Assembly: GCA_002404755.1 (NCBI GenBank)
Contig: DHKI01000037.1
Span: 1,875-65,874 of the forward strand
Source: Clostridiales bacterium UBA4698
GTDB lineage: Bacteria; Bacillota; Clostridia; TANB77; UBA1234
Length of the DNA: 64,000 nucleotides
Direction: 5' to 3'
Made by a program: the position numbers and the translations under genes. How positions within the stretch are numbered: the stretch's first letter is position 1; each line of letters opens with the position of its first letter. Shown in pieces: positions 53,193 through 62,070 of this stretch. The notes under the pieces are model-generated. The model saw only the letters and a program-made list of their open reading frames with translations. It was not told where the DNA came from and made no database searches.

Positions 53193-54359
53193 CTAAACAT
53201 ATAGTTTCTTTCTGGTTAATTCTACCAAATTTAGTTTAGTATATCCCTTTATATCGATTCTGCTTCTATCTTTTAAAGCTTCTTTTTTCATTGTTTCAAT
53301 GACTTTCGCTTGGTCATTTTTATTTTCTAAATCTATATAATCAATTATTATAATTCCACCTATATCTTTTAATCTCAACTGTTTCATTATTTCTATTGCC
53401 GCTTCAATATTTACACTAAGTGCTGTTTGTTCAAGATTACTAGAACCAGTATATTTTCCAGAATTAACATCTATCGCCGTCAATGCCTCTGTTTTGTCTA
53501 TCGCTATATATCCTCCGCACTTTAACCAAGCTTTTCTATTTTCCACATTTTCTAATTCGTTAACTAGTCCAAATTTTTCAAAAATATTACTTGCATCAAC
53601 AAATTCTATCGCATTAACCTTTTTAGTAGGAATACTTTTTAAATTTTCATATATTTCAGTATCGTTAACAAAGATTTTTTCTGTGTGTTTATTTACCATA
53701 TCTCTTAAAACTTTCTGCACCATATCGTGATCATTATAAACAACACCTTCTTTTTCTTGAATTTCACTTTCCTTTTTTATCGAATACCATTTTTCCAAGA
53801 CATCGTTTATATCTTTTTTGATTGTATTTTCATCAATATTCTCGGCATCTGTTCTTATTATAACACCAAATTTCTCTGGCAACGTCTCTTTCGCTATCTT
53901 CTTCAATCTTTCAATCTCTTGCGTAGACTCTATTTTTTGAGATATTGTTATAATTTTTGTTTCTGGCATAAGTACTACATAGTTTCCAGGCAATGTTATA
54001 TGTGTTGATACTCTTGCTCCTTTTTTGTCAGAAGGCTCTTTTCTAACTTGTACCAACAATTTATCTCCAATCTTTAAAATTTCAGACATTTTTTTGTCTA
54101 TGTTTAATTCTTCTTTAGCAACATCAACTTTAGGCAATGCATCTTTTACAGACAAAAAAGCATTTTTTTCAATACCAATATTTACAAAAGCTGCTTGCAT
54201 GCCATCAACTATGTTCTCAACTATCCCTACATATATATTTCCGATTGTGCTGTTATTTTCGCTCTTTTGAACACACATTTCAGAAATTTTTCCATTTTCT
54301 AAAACTACTATTTCTACTGCTTTTTCGCTTTTTTCTTTATTTATTATTAACTCACTCAT
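53193..54359 (-). CDS. RNase E/G family ribonuclease lacking the Zn-link
   Basis: The 388-aa protein keeps the S1 domain (GNIYVGIVENIVDGMQAAFVNIG), the AU-type VGVIIRT-like FGVIIRTDAEN, and the catalytic Asp residues in AIDVNSGKYTGS and IIDYIDL. It stops at LTRKKLYV, just before the usual CPxCxG zinc link and thumb. A different frame downstream encodes KSCKICY. It cleaves 5'-monophosphorylated RNA in relatives. I start at ATG 54359 (GGGAGAG upstream) instead of 54374. Confidence 0.85.
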   Translation of the reverse strand: MSELIINKEKSEKAVEIVVLENGKISEMCVQKSENNSTIGNIYVGIVENIVDGMQAAFVNIGIEKNAFLSVKDALPKVDVAKEELNIDKKMSEILKIGDKLLVQVRKEPSDKKGARVSTHITLPGNYVVLMPETKIITISQKIESTQEIERLKKIAKETLPEKFGVIIRTDAENIDENTIKKDINDVLEKWYSIKKESEIQEKEGVVYNDHDMVQKVLRDMVNKHTEKIFVNDTEIYENLKSIPTKKVNAIEFVDASNIFEKFGLVNELENVENRKAWLKCGGYIAIDKTEALTAIDVNSGKYTGSSNLEQTALSVNIEAAIEIMKQLRLKDIGGIIIIDYIDLENKNDQAKVIETMKKEALKDRSRIDIKGYTKLNLVELTRKKLYV

Positions 54360-54373
54360 ATTACTCTCCCACA

Positions 54374-54931
54374 CTAATTGTATAGATTCATAGCCTTTTG
54401 ACAGCCGTTTTTAATAATCTCTATAATTGCCTTTGAAGCATTTTCAATTGCTTCATTCATGACTGTTTTTTCTTCTGTTTTCAACTTCATCAAAACATAG
54501 TCTGCCAAATCAATCCCTTGTTGTGGCTTATCTGTTCCAACTCTTACTCTAACAAAGTTTTCGCTATTAATCAAACTAATAATATTTCTCATCCCATTAT
54601 GAGTACCAGCACTTCCAGATGGTCTGATTTTTATTTTTCCAAGCTTTATATCTATATCGTCATATACAACAACTAAATTTTCCGGTGGCACTTTATAAAA
54701 TTTAAGTATCTCGCTAACACATTCTCCACTCAAATTCATATATGTTTGTGGTTTAACAAGAATAACCTTTTCATTATCTATTTTCCCTGTTCCAATTATT
54801 CCCTGAAAAGCATTTTTTTCCATTTTAATGTTAAGTTTTTTAGCTAAATTATCTATAACCATAAAACCAGCATTATGTCTCGTATCATCATATCTACTTC
54901 CAGGATTTCCAAGGCCTACTACTATCACCAT
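54374..54931 (-). CDS. pth: Peptidyl-tRNA hydrolase
   Basis: The 185-aa enzyme recycles peptidyl-tRNA. It has the N-terminal VVGLGNPGSRYDDTRHNAGF (catalytic His), KPQTYMNLSG and YDDIDIKLGKIKIRPSGSAGTHNGM. It is directly upstream of the RNase gene. Confidence 0.97.
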   Translation of the reverse strand: MVIVVGLGNPGSRYDDTRHNAGFMVIDNLAKKLNIKMEKNAFQGIIGTGKIDNEKVILVKPQTYMNLSGECVSEILKFYKVPPENLVVVYDDIDIKLGKIKIRPSGSAGTHNGMRNIISLINSENFVRVRVGTDKPQQGIDLADYVLMKLKTEEKTVMNEAIENASKAIIEIIKNGCQKAMNLYN

Positions 54932-54990
54932 ATATTTCCTCCATTATTGCACATATTAACATAATTTCATCTAAAAATACGTCAATATAC

Positions 54991-55019
54991 TTGAAATTTC
55001 ACTCAAAATATAGCATAAT
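54991..55019 (+). promoter_or_regulatory. Promoter of the VirD4-like gene
   Basis: TTGAAA (54991-54996) and CATAAT (55014-55019) with a 17-bp spacer, 50 bp before the start codon. Confidence 0.75.
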
Positions 55020-55069
55020 ATATATGGTGTCTTTTGTCAATAAAATGAATGTTTGGAGGTAATAAACGC

Positions 55070-57592
55070 ATGTTTAAAAAAATTATAGCAAAAATCATGG
55101 ACCCAATATATGACATATTCTTAAAACCATTTAAAATAACATTAAATGATTTCTTCACATATGTATTTTCTATCTTGGCTGTTTATTTTACAGTTGATAG
55201 AGTTGTTGAATTATTCATAATGATGTTTAAAGGACAATGTGTTTCGTATTGGTCTCCAATTGGATATACTTGTGTATTAGCAGTTATTGTAGCTGCATAC
55301 TGCTTTTACTGTTCATCAACGATGTGCACAACAATCACTTCGCCGATGAAAGCTTATGTGAAATACTCTATTTTATTTAGAATAGTAGCAACTGTTATGG
55401 CAGCACAATGGGTAAATATGGTTCTTTGGATGGTACTTATGCAAGTCGCAAGTTTCAAATATATCGCAACAAACTTGCCAGAAGTTGCAATATCAGCTAT
55501 TAGAGCATTGACATTATTATTACCTATGCTATCAATCAGAGGATCTGTTGATTATTACATAAACGATGTTATGGATGCCGACCAAGATTGGATTGACTCT
55601 TTCGAAGATTTTAAAGGCTTTAAATTACAAACAGCCAAGAGCATGAAAAAGATACCTTCAACATTTATGTGTAATGCGACAATATGTATGGATGATCAAA
55701 CAGGACAACCGGCAATTATACCAGAAAAGAAAAGATTTGAAGCAACATTTGTACAAGGTGCAACAGGTACAGGTAAAACATCTATGATTGTTGAGCCTAT
55801 GTGTGCTATGGACTTAGAAAGAAAATATTTCTTTAGAGAAGTAAGCAAGAAATTAGGTTTCAATGCTCTTCAAGCTGGACTTGCAACATTAGAAGTTCCA
55901 TACAGTAATGAATATTTGAACAATAACTTTACTCTATCTTTCTTAAAGCCACGTGCAGGCAGAGTTAATGAATATAAAAATTATGTTGGAGATATGCTAA
56001 AATATACAGACCCTTCAACAAACGAAATGTACTATAGAGGTATTGGTTTTACACTTGTGGCACCAGATAATGCTTGTATAGAGCGTGTTCAAAAGGTAGC
56101 TACAGCATACAATATCCCATTCAATATTATTGATCCGATGAACCCTGAAACACAAGGAATAAATCCATTCGTTGGTAAAGATCCAGCAAAAGTTGCAGCT
56201 ATTATATCTACTGTATTAAAAGGTATGTATGAAGCAGAAAATTCTAGTGGCGACAACGTGTTCTTTGCTAACGTTACACAACAAGCATTTGAAAACTTAG
56301 CTATACTATTGAAGTTAGTTTATCCAAGAATGCATAACGGTGAAGTTCCTACTCTTGAAGATATGTTGTCTATTTTAAATAACTTTGACTTAGCAGAGGA
56401 AATGTGTGAAATATTAAAGAAAGATCCAGAGCTTGCTGAAGATTACAAATCGTTAATTGGCTACTTCGAAAAGAATTTCTATAAACCACCAGTTAATATT
56501 CATGGTTATGAAATTGCTTCAACATTTGGTAGCGGAAGAAAAGATACTGAGAAATTTGTTTATGGTGCTATTACTCAGCTTGATAACTTCTTAAGAAATC
56601 CAGGAATAAAGAGAGTTTTATGCAGTAGAACAAATAACGTTGATTTAGACGCAGCTTTGCAAGAAGGACATATTACAACAGTTTGCACTCGTCAAGGAGA
56701 TTTAGGAGAAATCCACCAAAAAGCTTTTGGTATGTTCGCAATCTTATCTTTCAAAGACGCAGTGCTTAGAAGACCTGGCACTGAAGATACTAGAACTCCT
56801 CATTTTATATATATAGATGAATTTCCTCTATATGTTAATAAAGATACTGAGGCATTCTTCACACTATTTAGAAAATATCGTTGTGGAACATTAATAACTA
56901 TACAGAACTTGTCTCAATTAACGAAAAATAAATCACTTGCATACTTTAAAGACGTAATTATAACAAACACAAAGACTCAAATTTTATTTGGCGATATGAC
57001 TGCACAGGAATCTGAATACTGGTCAGCAGAACTTGGCAAGAAGAAAAAATGGAAATATAAACGAATTATGGCTGACTCAAAAACTCAAGAAGGTGCTGAT
57101 AAGATTACAGCTAACTTGATGGCGGCTGAAACTGACTATGTTCCATATTATAAACCTGGTAAGCTTACTACTCTTCCATTCAAAACTTGTGTATATAAAA
57201 CAAAAAATGAAAATGGTAAAACAATCGTAGGTAGAGGTAAAACAGACTTTATTAATAAAAAGTATTATGATAAACATACATCAGCTAACTACAACTTTGC
57301 AGCATTCGGACATACTTCCTCATCATTAACAGGTTCTACCGGTTCAGGATACTTTAGTGGAGAAGCTTATAGAGATACAAAAATGCTTAGCAACAGTAAC
57401 GAAAATCTTATAGATGTTGATACAGTTATTTCTAATACAAACAGAAGCGTTAAACATCCTGATATATTTATAGATGTTGATAACGATGGCGTTAACGATT
57501 TTGTTGTTGAACCTTTAACACCAAAAAAAGAACTTGATATAAATTCAATAAAAAATTCAGGTGATTCAACTGTAATTGATTTAAAAAAATAA
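55070..57592 (+). CDS. VirD4/TraG-like coupling ATPase (orphan)
   Basis: The 840-aa protein has several N-terminal transmembrane helices (about residues 25-170), Walker A GATGTGKTSMIVEP (about 234-247), Walker B FIYIDEFPLYV and the downstream ITIQNLSQLTKNKS. The C-terminal tail is low-complexity with an acidic DVDNDGVNDF loop resembling a calcium-binding EF-type motif. Coupling proteins feed substrates to type IV secretion systems. No relaxase, VirB4 or mobile flank is present here, so its partner is elsewhere or it acts alone. GGAGG supports ATG 55070. Confidence 0.85.
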   Translation: MFKKIIAKIMDPIYDIFLKPFKITLNDFFTYVFSILAVYFTVDRVVELFIMMFKGQCVSYWSPIGYTCVLAVIVAAYCFYCSSTMCTTITSPMKAYVKYSILFRIVATVMAAQWVNMVLWMVLMQVASFKYIATNLPEVAISAIRALTLLLPMLSIRGSVDYYINDVMDADQDWIDSFEDFKGFKLQTAKSMKKIPSTFMCNATICMDDQTGQPAIIPEKKRFEATFVQGATGTGKTSMIVEPMCAMDLERKYFFREVSKKLGFNALQAGLATLEVPYSNEYLNNNFTLSFLKPRAGRVNEYKNYVGDMLKYTDPSTNEMYYRGIGFTLVAPDNACIERVQKVATAYNIPFNIIDPMNPETQGINPFVGKDPAKVAAIISTVLKGMYEAENSSGDNVFFANVTQQAFENLAILLKLVYPRMHNGEVPTLEDMLSILNNFDLAEEMCEILKKDPELAEDYKSLIGYFEKNFYKPPVNIHGYEIASTFGSGRKDTEKFVYGAITQLDNFLRNPGIKRVLCSRTNNVDLDAALQEGHITTVCTRQGDLGEIHQKAFGMFAILSFKDAVLRRPGTEDTRTPHFIYIDEFPLYVNKDTEAFFTLFRKYRCGTLITIQNLSQLTKNKSLAYFKDVIITNTKTQILFGDMTAQESEYWSAELGKKKKWKYKRIMADSKTQEGADKITANLMAAETDYVPYYKPGKLTTLPFKTCVYKTKNENGKTIVGRGKTDFINKKYYDKHTSANYNFAAFGHTSSSLTGSTGSGYFSGEAYRDTKMLSNSNENLIDVDTVISNTNRSVKHPDIFIDVDNDGVNDFVVEPLTPKKELDINSIKNSGDSTVIDLKK

Positions 57593-57607
57593 ATACTTAT
57601 TATAAAA

Positions 57608-57637
57608 GAGACTAGTGCAACCATTAACACTAGTCTT
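57608..57637 (+). terminator. Terminator of the VirD4-like gene
   Basis: The stem GACTAGTG/CACTAGTC (57610-57617 with 57628-57635) is followed by TTTTTC on the plus strand. Confidence 0.88.
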
Positions 57638-57659
57638 TTTCTTTCGTCATATCAAAAAA

Positions 57660-57689
57660 GAGCATCTTACATTTATAGCTGCGATGCTC
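57660..57689 (-). terminator. Terminator of the Dlt-like operon
   Basis: The stem GAGCATC/GATGCTC is followed by TTTTTTG on the minus strand, just after the deacetylase gene. Confidence 0.85.
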
Positions 57690-57701
57690 CATTTAGTATT
57701 T

Positions 57702-59520
57702 CTATTTTATTATTTCAACTATATCTTTTCCAGTTAAACTATCATCAATATTAAATCTCTTTAATGCATACAAACTCTGTGGTAGTCCTTTTATTATTGT
57801 ATTTATTCCCGTTTCCACCGACAATGTTAGTTTTATTCCATTTTGATTTAATACTACATTCGTTAAAGTATCATATTTTCCAGAAGGATATGCTAAAGCC
57901 TCCACTTTGCTAATATTCTTTAATGCATCGTTTTCTTTTTCTATATCCTCTTTCAAAGCAACTATATAATCGCTTTCGGTCTCATTATCTAATTTTAATA
58001 TATTTTCTCTTATTGCCTCTCCACTCTCAAACGGTCTCCATTGGTGCATATCATATGTATGACTTTGGATAGATATAATGCCCGACTTCTCCATTTCGAT
58101 TGCTTGTTCCTCATTAAAATGTGGTGTTATTGGATAATCAGTATTTTTATAGTGCTTTGTCGCTCCAATACTCGAACCTATTACAAATATCGTTGCTTTC
58201 ATATTATATTTTTTTAGTATTGGATATGCTATCTCATAATTATTTAAATAGCCATCATCAAAAGTTATGCAAATTGCTTTTTCAGGCAGTTCCTTTCCAT
58301 TATAAACATAATCAATCAAATCTTCCACTAAAATAGCTTCATATCCATTATTCTTTAATTCTTTTATTTGCTCCTCAAAATTTTTTCTTGATACTTCTGT
58401 GCCCTTTGTTGCCTCTTCCACAATACTATGATACATAAGGATTGGTACTTCTTTTGTATATTCTTGACTCTTTGGTATACTCCATAATTTTTCTACATAT
58501 TCATCCACATTTTCTGTTGTTATATATTCTCCAAAATCATTTGGAACGTACACTGTTTTATCATCAAAAATTCTAGCTAGCATCATTGTTCCAACCGAAT
58601 TTCTAAAATGTGTTTCATCATAAAAATATCTTGGTTCTTCGCTTACAATACTTGTGGTAAAATCCCAATATGGAGTTACTTTAGATATTTTCCTGTGGAA
58701 TTCTTTTACCTTTTCTTTTGGAAAATACTCTAAATAGTCTTTATATACCGGTGAAAGTATGACAACTAAGTTCACATCATTTTCTTCACAAATTTCTTTT
58801 ATCTTTGAAATACTTCCTACAGTTTCATCTATTTTCGTCATATCCTCACTGCCTGCTGGATAATTTGCAAACACCGGATATTTTTCGTAATAATCATTAA
58901 TATCGCCAATCGGTTCTACATCTCTTACCTTCTTATCATATGCACCGTGTTTCAACGTTAAAGACATCAAATGTCTTCGTAAGATATGTATCCTCCTTTT
59001 TAGCTTTTATTTTTGCTAAAGCATATTGATAGTTCAAAAACATATATCTACTATAAAACGATATTTTAGATTCTCCCCCAACCTTAGCATGTAAATTTCT
59101 CGTTATATTATCCTCTTCCTCACCATATTTTGAGCCATTCGTGATATAGACATTTAAAACAAGATTTTTAACCTCATAATTATCTATAATGTACTTTGAT
59201 ATTTTTTCAACATCTAGCATATCTGCACCATACATTATTAAATTATAAAATTTTGCATCAAAATATTCATTCAAATCCTCAACCGGAAAAGAACTCGTAG
59301 ATGAACAACCTATTACATATGAATCGTACTTCTCATGATTTTTATCTAAATATGTTGTTTTAGCAACTCTCGGATTATTCGTCATGTCATATGAATACCA
59401 ATCAAAAAAGACATCGCCAAAAACACCGAAAGGATCCACAACTATATTAAACAATGCATATGCAATCACTGTAAGTAATAGTGAAAACACAAACATCCAA
59501 CACCATCTTTTTGCAGACAT
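57702..59520 (-). CDS. DltD/SGNH-like plus polysaccharide deacetylase fusion, with a +1 site at CGG
   Basis: The N-terminal half is a signal-anchored SGNH/DltD-like domain (TM near residues 5-25; YVIGCSSTSSFPVEDL; later YFYDETHFRNSVG carrying the Asp-His pair). The C-terminal half is a NodB deacetylase (LMYHSI, ITFDDGY, SHTYDMHQW, AYPSG). The zero frame ends at ...NVETRCI. Skipping the C at 58947 (ACA CGG) joins ...FNVETGAYDKKVRDVEP, restoring one 605-aa protein with the break inside the SGNH domain. The start is ATG 59520, after GGAGG. It is last in the operon. Confidence 0.82.
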
Positions 59521-59530
59521 TACTATCCTC

Positions 59531-61069
59531 CTAAAATTGTTTATATATAAATTCTGATGATATATAATTTCCTCTAAAAATTCCAAAAATAAGTAAACTA
59601 AATAAACTTAGCATCAAAACAAGCCATTGTACAACTGGCTTTTGTTTTTCTATAAGTTTTTTCGTACCTATGCTATATTCATCAATTCCTTCTACAATCA
59701 ATAAAATTATTGTAGCTACAGCTATTACTAAATAATCAAAACCACTTATGCCAAAATTTAATAAAGTACCATCAAAGATTTCACCCATTTTAACATCTAT
59801 AAAGGTTTTCTTTAACATGTATAACGATGCTAAAAATCTAGGTGCTCTCGTTATATATCTTCCAATTAGTACAATAATCGATGTTCTAATCAATTGAAAA
59901 ATATAAAATGCTTTGTTAGAATCTGTTATCTTCAATTTTTGTTTTATTTTAATAAACCAAGGTTCTAATAAAAGCGACACTGTTATTAAAACTCCATTCC
60001 AAATGCCAAAAACTATATATTTAACACTTCCGCCATGCCATATTCCAATTGTAAAGTAAACAATAAATGTAACCAACGAAATCGGCAAGATTTTTCCTAC
60101 TTTTCCTTTAATATGCTTTCTCACAAACTTTCCGAACTTAACAAAAGTTTTTGATAGTGAAAGTGGATAAAATAAATAGTCTTTCATCCAAGCTCCTAAG
60201 CTAATGTGCCATCTACGCCAAAATGAAGTAAGTGATGTAGAAAATATAGGTCTCTCAAAATTATCTATCAAATTAATGCCAAAAAGTTTTGCTACACCTC
60301 TAGTTATATCAATTCCTCCAGAAAAATCTGTATATAATTGAATGCAATACAAAATCATAGCAATAAGTATAATAGTGCCACTTTGATTTGTATAATCCCC
60401 CAATACTGCATTAACAACAACTGCTGCTCTATCGGCTATGATAAGCTTTTTAAAATATCCCCACATCATAAGTATAATGCCATCTTTGATATTGTCATAT
60501 GAAAAACGATGTGGCTCAAACAATTCTTTTGACAAAGAATCAAATCTACTTATTGGGCCTTGAACTATCTGAGGAAAAAATGAGGTGAATAATGCAAACT
60601 TGAAAATATTTCTTTCTGGTTTATATTTGTTTCTATAAATATCTATCACATACCCCATAGATTGAAACATGTAAAAAGATATTCCAAGCGGTAAAATCAA
60701 ATTTAATGTTGCTGGTTCATCTACATTAAAAATACTATTAAAAATCCCAATAACAGGTGATAAATATTTAAACAAAAATAATATTCCAAAGTTTGCAATT
60801 AGAGTTATTGCTACAATAATTTTCTTTTTCTTTTTTATCATCGCCTCATTTGATTTCTCACAACTGTTATATTTGCCAAGCAATATTCCTGCAAAGTATG
60901 TACTTATTGTTGTAAAAATCAAATAAATTATTGTTTTTCCTCCACCAATCAAATAAAAGGCTGTACTCATTAGCAATAATGATATCCACCTTTTTTTCAT
61001 TGGCATTATATAGTACAAAAACAAACTAATTAATACAAAACCAATAAACTTAATTGATACAAAAGACAT
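59531..61069 (-). CDS. DltB-like MBOAT acyltransferase
   Basis: The 512-aa polytopic membrane protein has the MBOAT motifs FWRRWHISLGAWMKDYLFYP and the catalytic His in GIWHGGSVKY. DltB relatives move an acyl or D-Ala group from the carrier protein to an extracellular acceptor. It lies between the acyl carrier and the DltD-like gene, as expected for the pathway. Confidence 0.92.
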   Translation of the reverse strand: MSFVSIKFIGFVLISLFLYYIMPMKKRWISLLLMSTAFYLIGGGKTIIYLIFTTISTYFAGILLGKYNSCEKSNEAMIKKKKKIIVAITLIANFGILFLFKYLSPVIGIFNSIFNVDEPATLNLILPLGISFYMFQSMGYVIDIYRNKYKPERNIFKFALFTSFFPQIVQGPISRFDSLSKELFEPHRFSYDNIKDGIILMMWGYFKKLIIADRAAVVVNAVLGDYTNQSGTIILIAMILYCIQLYTDFSGGIDITRGVAKLFGINLIDNFERPIFSTSLTSFWRRWHISLGAWMKDYLFYPLSLSKTFVKFGKFVRKHIKGKVGKILPISLVTFIVYFTIGIWHGGSVKYIVFGIWNGVLITVSLLLEPWFIKIKQKLKITDSNKAFYIFQLIRTSIIVLIGRYITRAPRFLASLYMLKKTFIDVKMGEIFDGTLLNFGISGFDYLVIAVATIILLIVEGIDEYSIGTKKLIEKQKPVVQWLVLMLSLFSLLIFGIFRGNYISSEFIYKQF

Positions 61070-61078
61070 TTATTCCTC

Positions 61079-61297
61079 CTACTTTTTTTTATTTATTAAT
61101 TCCATTATTGCATCAACAGAATTAAAGTTTTCTGGAATAATATCTTCAACTGCAATTTCAACTCCAAATGCATCAACAATTTCGCCAACAAGAGTTACTA
61201 TATCAAATGAATCTAAAACTCCATCATCGACAAAAGCCTTTCCTTCTAAATCTATATCTGGTCTCAATTCTCTAAGTATTTCTTCTAATTTTTCCAT
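61079..61297 (-). CDS. DltC-like acyl carrier protein
   Basis: The 72-aa four-helix carrier has its phosphopantetheine Ser at LDSFDI (Ser30), and acidic helix II. It is the loading partner of the adenylating enzyme. It starts 1 bp after the shifted GNAT stop (61299), supporting the longer GNAT reading. Confidence 0.93.
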   Translation of the reverse strand: MEKLEEILRELRPDIDLEGKAFVDDGVLDSFDIVTLVGEIVDAFGVEIAVEDIIPENFNSVDAIMELINKKK

Positions 61298-61298
61298 T

Positions 61299-62070
61299 TT
61301 AAATCTTCCTTTCTCTTAATAAAACTATTGATTTATATCCATCCTCTTTATATCCCATTTTATTATATAAATTTATTGCCACTCTATTTTCCATACCGAG
61401 TCCATACACGTTCATTTTTTGAAACAGAATTATTTAAATAGTTTGAAATTAAGCTTTGTGCTATTCCAATATTTCTGAACTCTGGCACAACAACCAAATG
61501 CTTTATTTCTGAACTAAGTTTTCCATCACTAAAATGTAAGATTCCTAATATCCTATCTTTTCTATACACATACATATTTTTATTTTCTATATCTTTTTCT
61601 ATACTCTCATATGTTGGAATACAGCCAGAAAACTCATCGAAATATTTGTTTAAGATTTCAAACACTTCTTTTGCGTCCTCTTTTTCACATAATGAAACAT
61701 TTTTACAATCTTCGAAAGTTCCTTCTTCATTTCTAGAAAGTCTCACTCTCTCAATATATTTTTTCATACCTTCTTTTTCAAAGAAATCTATAACATCTTT
61801 AGGGTATATTTTATACGCTATTTCTGTTACTATATTTTCATTAGGCTTGTCCATATCAGCATTTAATGTTGTATAGTAATTCATTATGAAGTGATTTTTC
61901 CTTTTTCTAAAAATGTATACATCTTCTTTTACCTCACTGTAGTATAGACTCTTTGCTTGTATTTCAGTCTTTACTTCATTTTCAGATAAAAAATTATTAG
62001 TATAAAAAATCTTTTTCATTCTAGGAGATATAATCTTTGAATATTCATCATAACTATTTATTATTTTCAA
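61299..62070 (-). CDS. GNAT acetyltransferase, with a +1 site at CGG
   Basis: Zero-frame translation ends ...KNERVWTRYGK, losing the last GNAT strands. Skipping the C at 61398 (ACT CGG) yields VWTGMENRVAINLYNKMGYKEDGY, the textbook GNAT C-terminal motif, and a 256-aa protein ending flush with dltC. The acetyl-CoA loop is FRNIGIAQSLISNYL. An N-terminal domain of about 130 residues precedes the GNAT fold. The substrate is unknown; by context it may be an amino acid or sugar used by the operon. It overlaps the adenylating enzyme gene by 17 bp. Confidence 0.85.

Noticed and set aside
8886..61401. All five frameshifts dismissed as random sequencing errors
   Set aside because: Random errors would not all add the same base exactly at a codon boundary before GGY. 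A systematic error cannot be fully excluded without reads, so it is kept as the main alternative.
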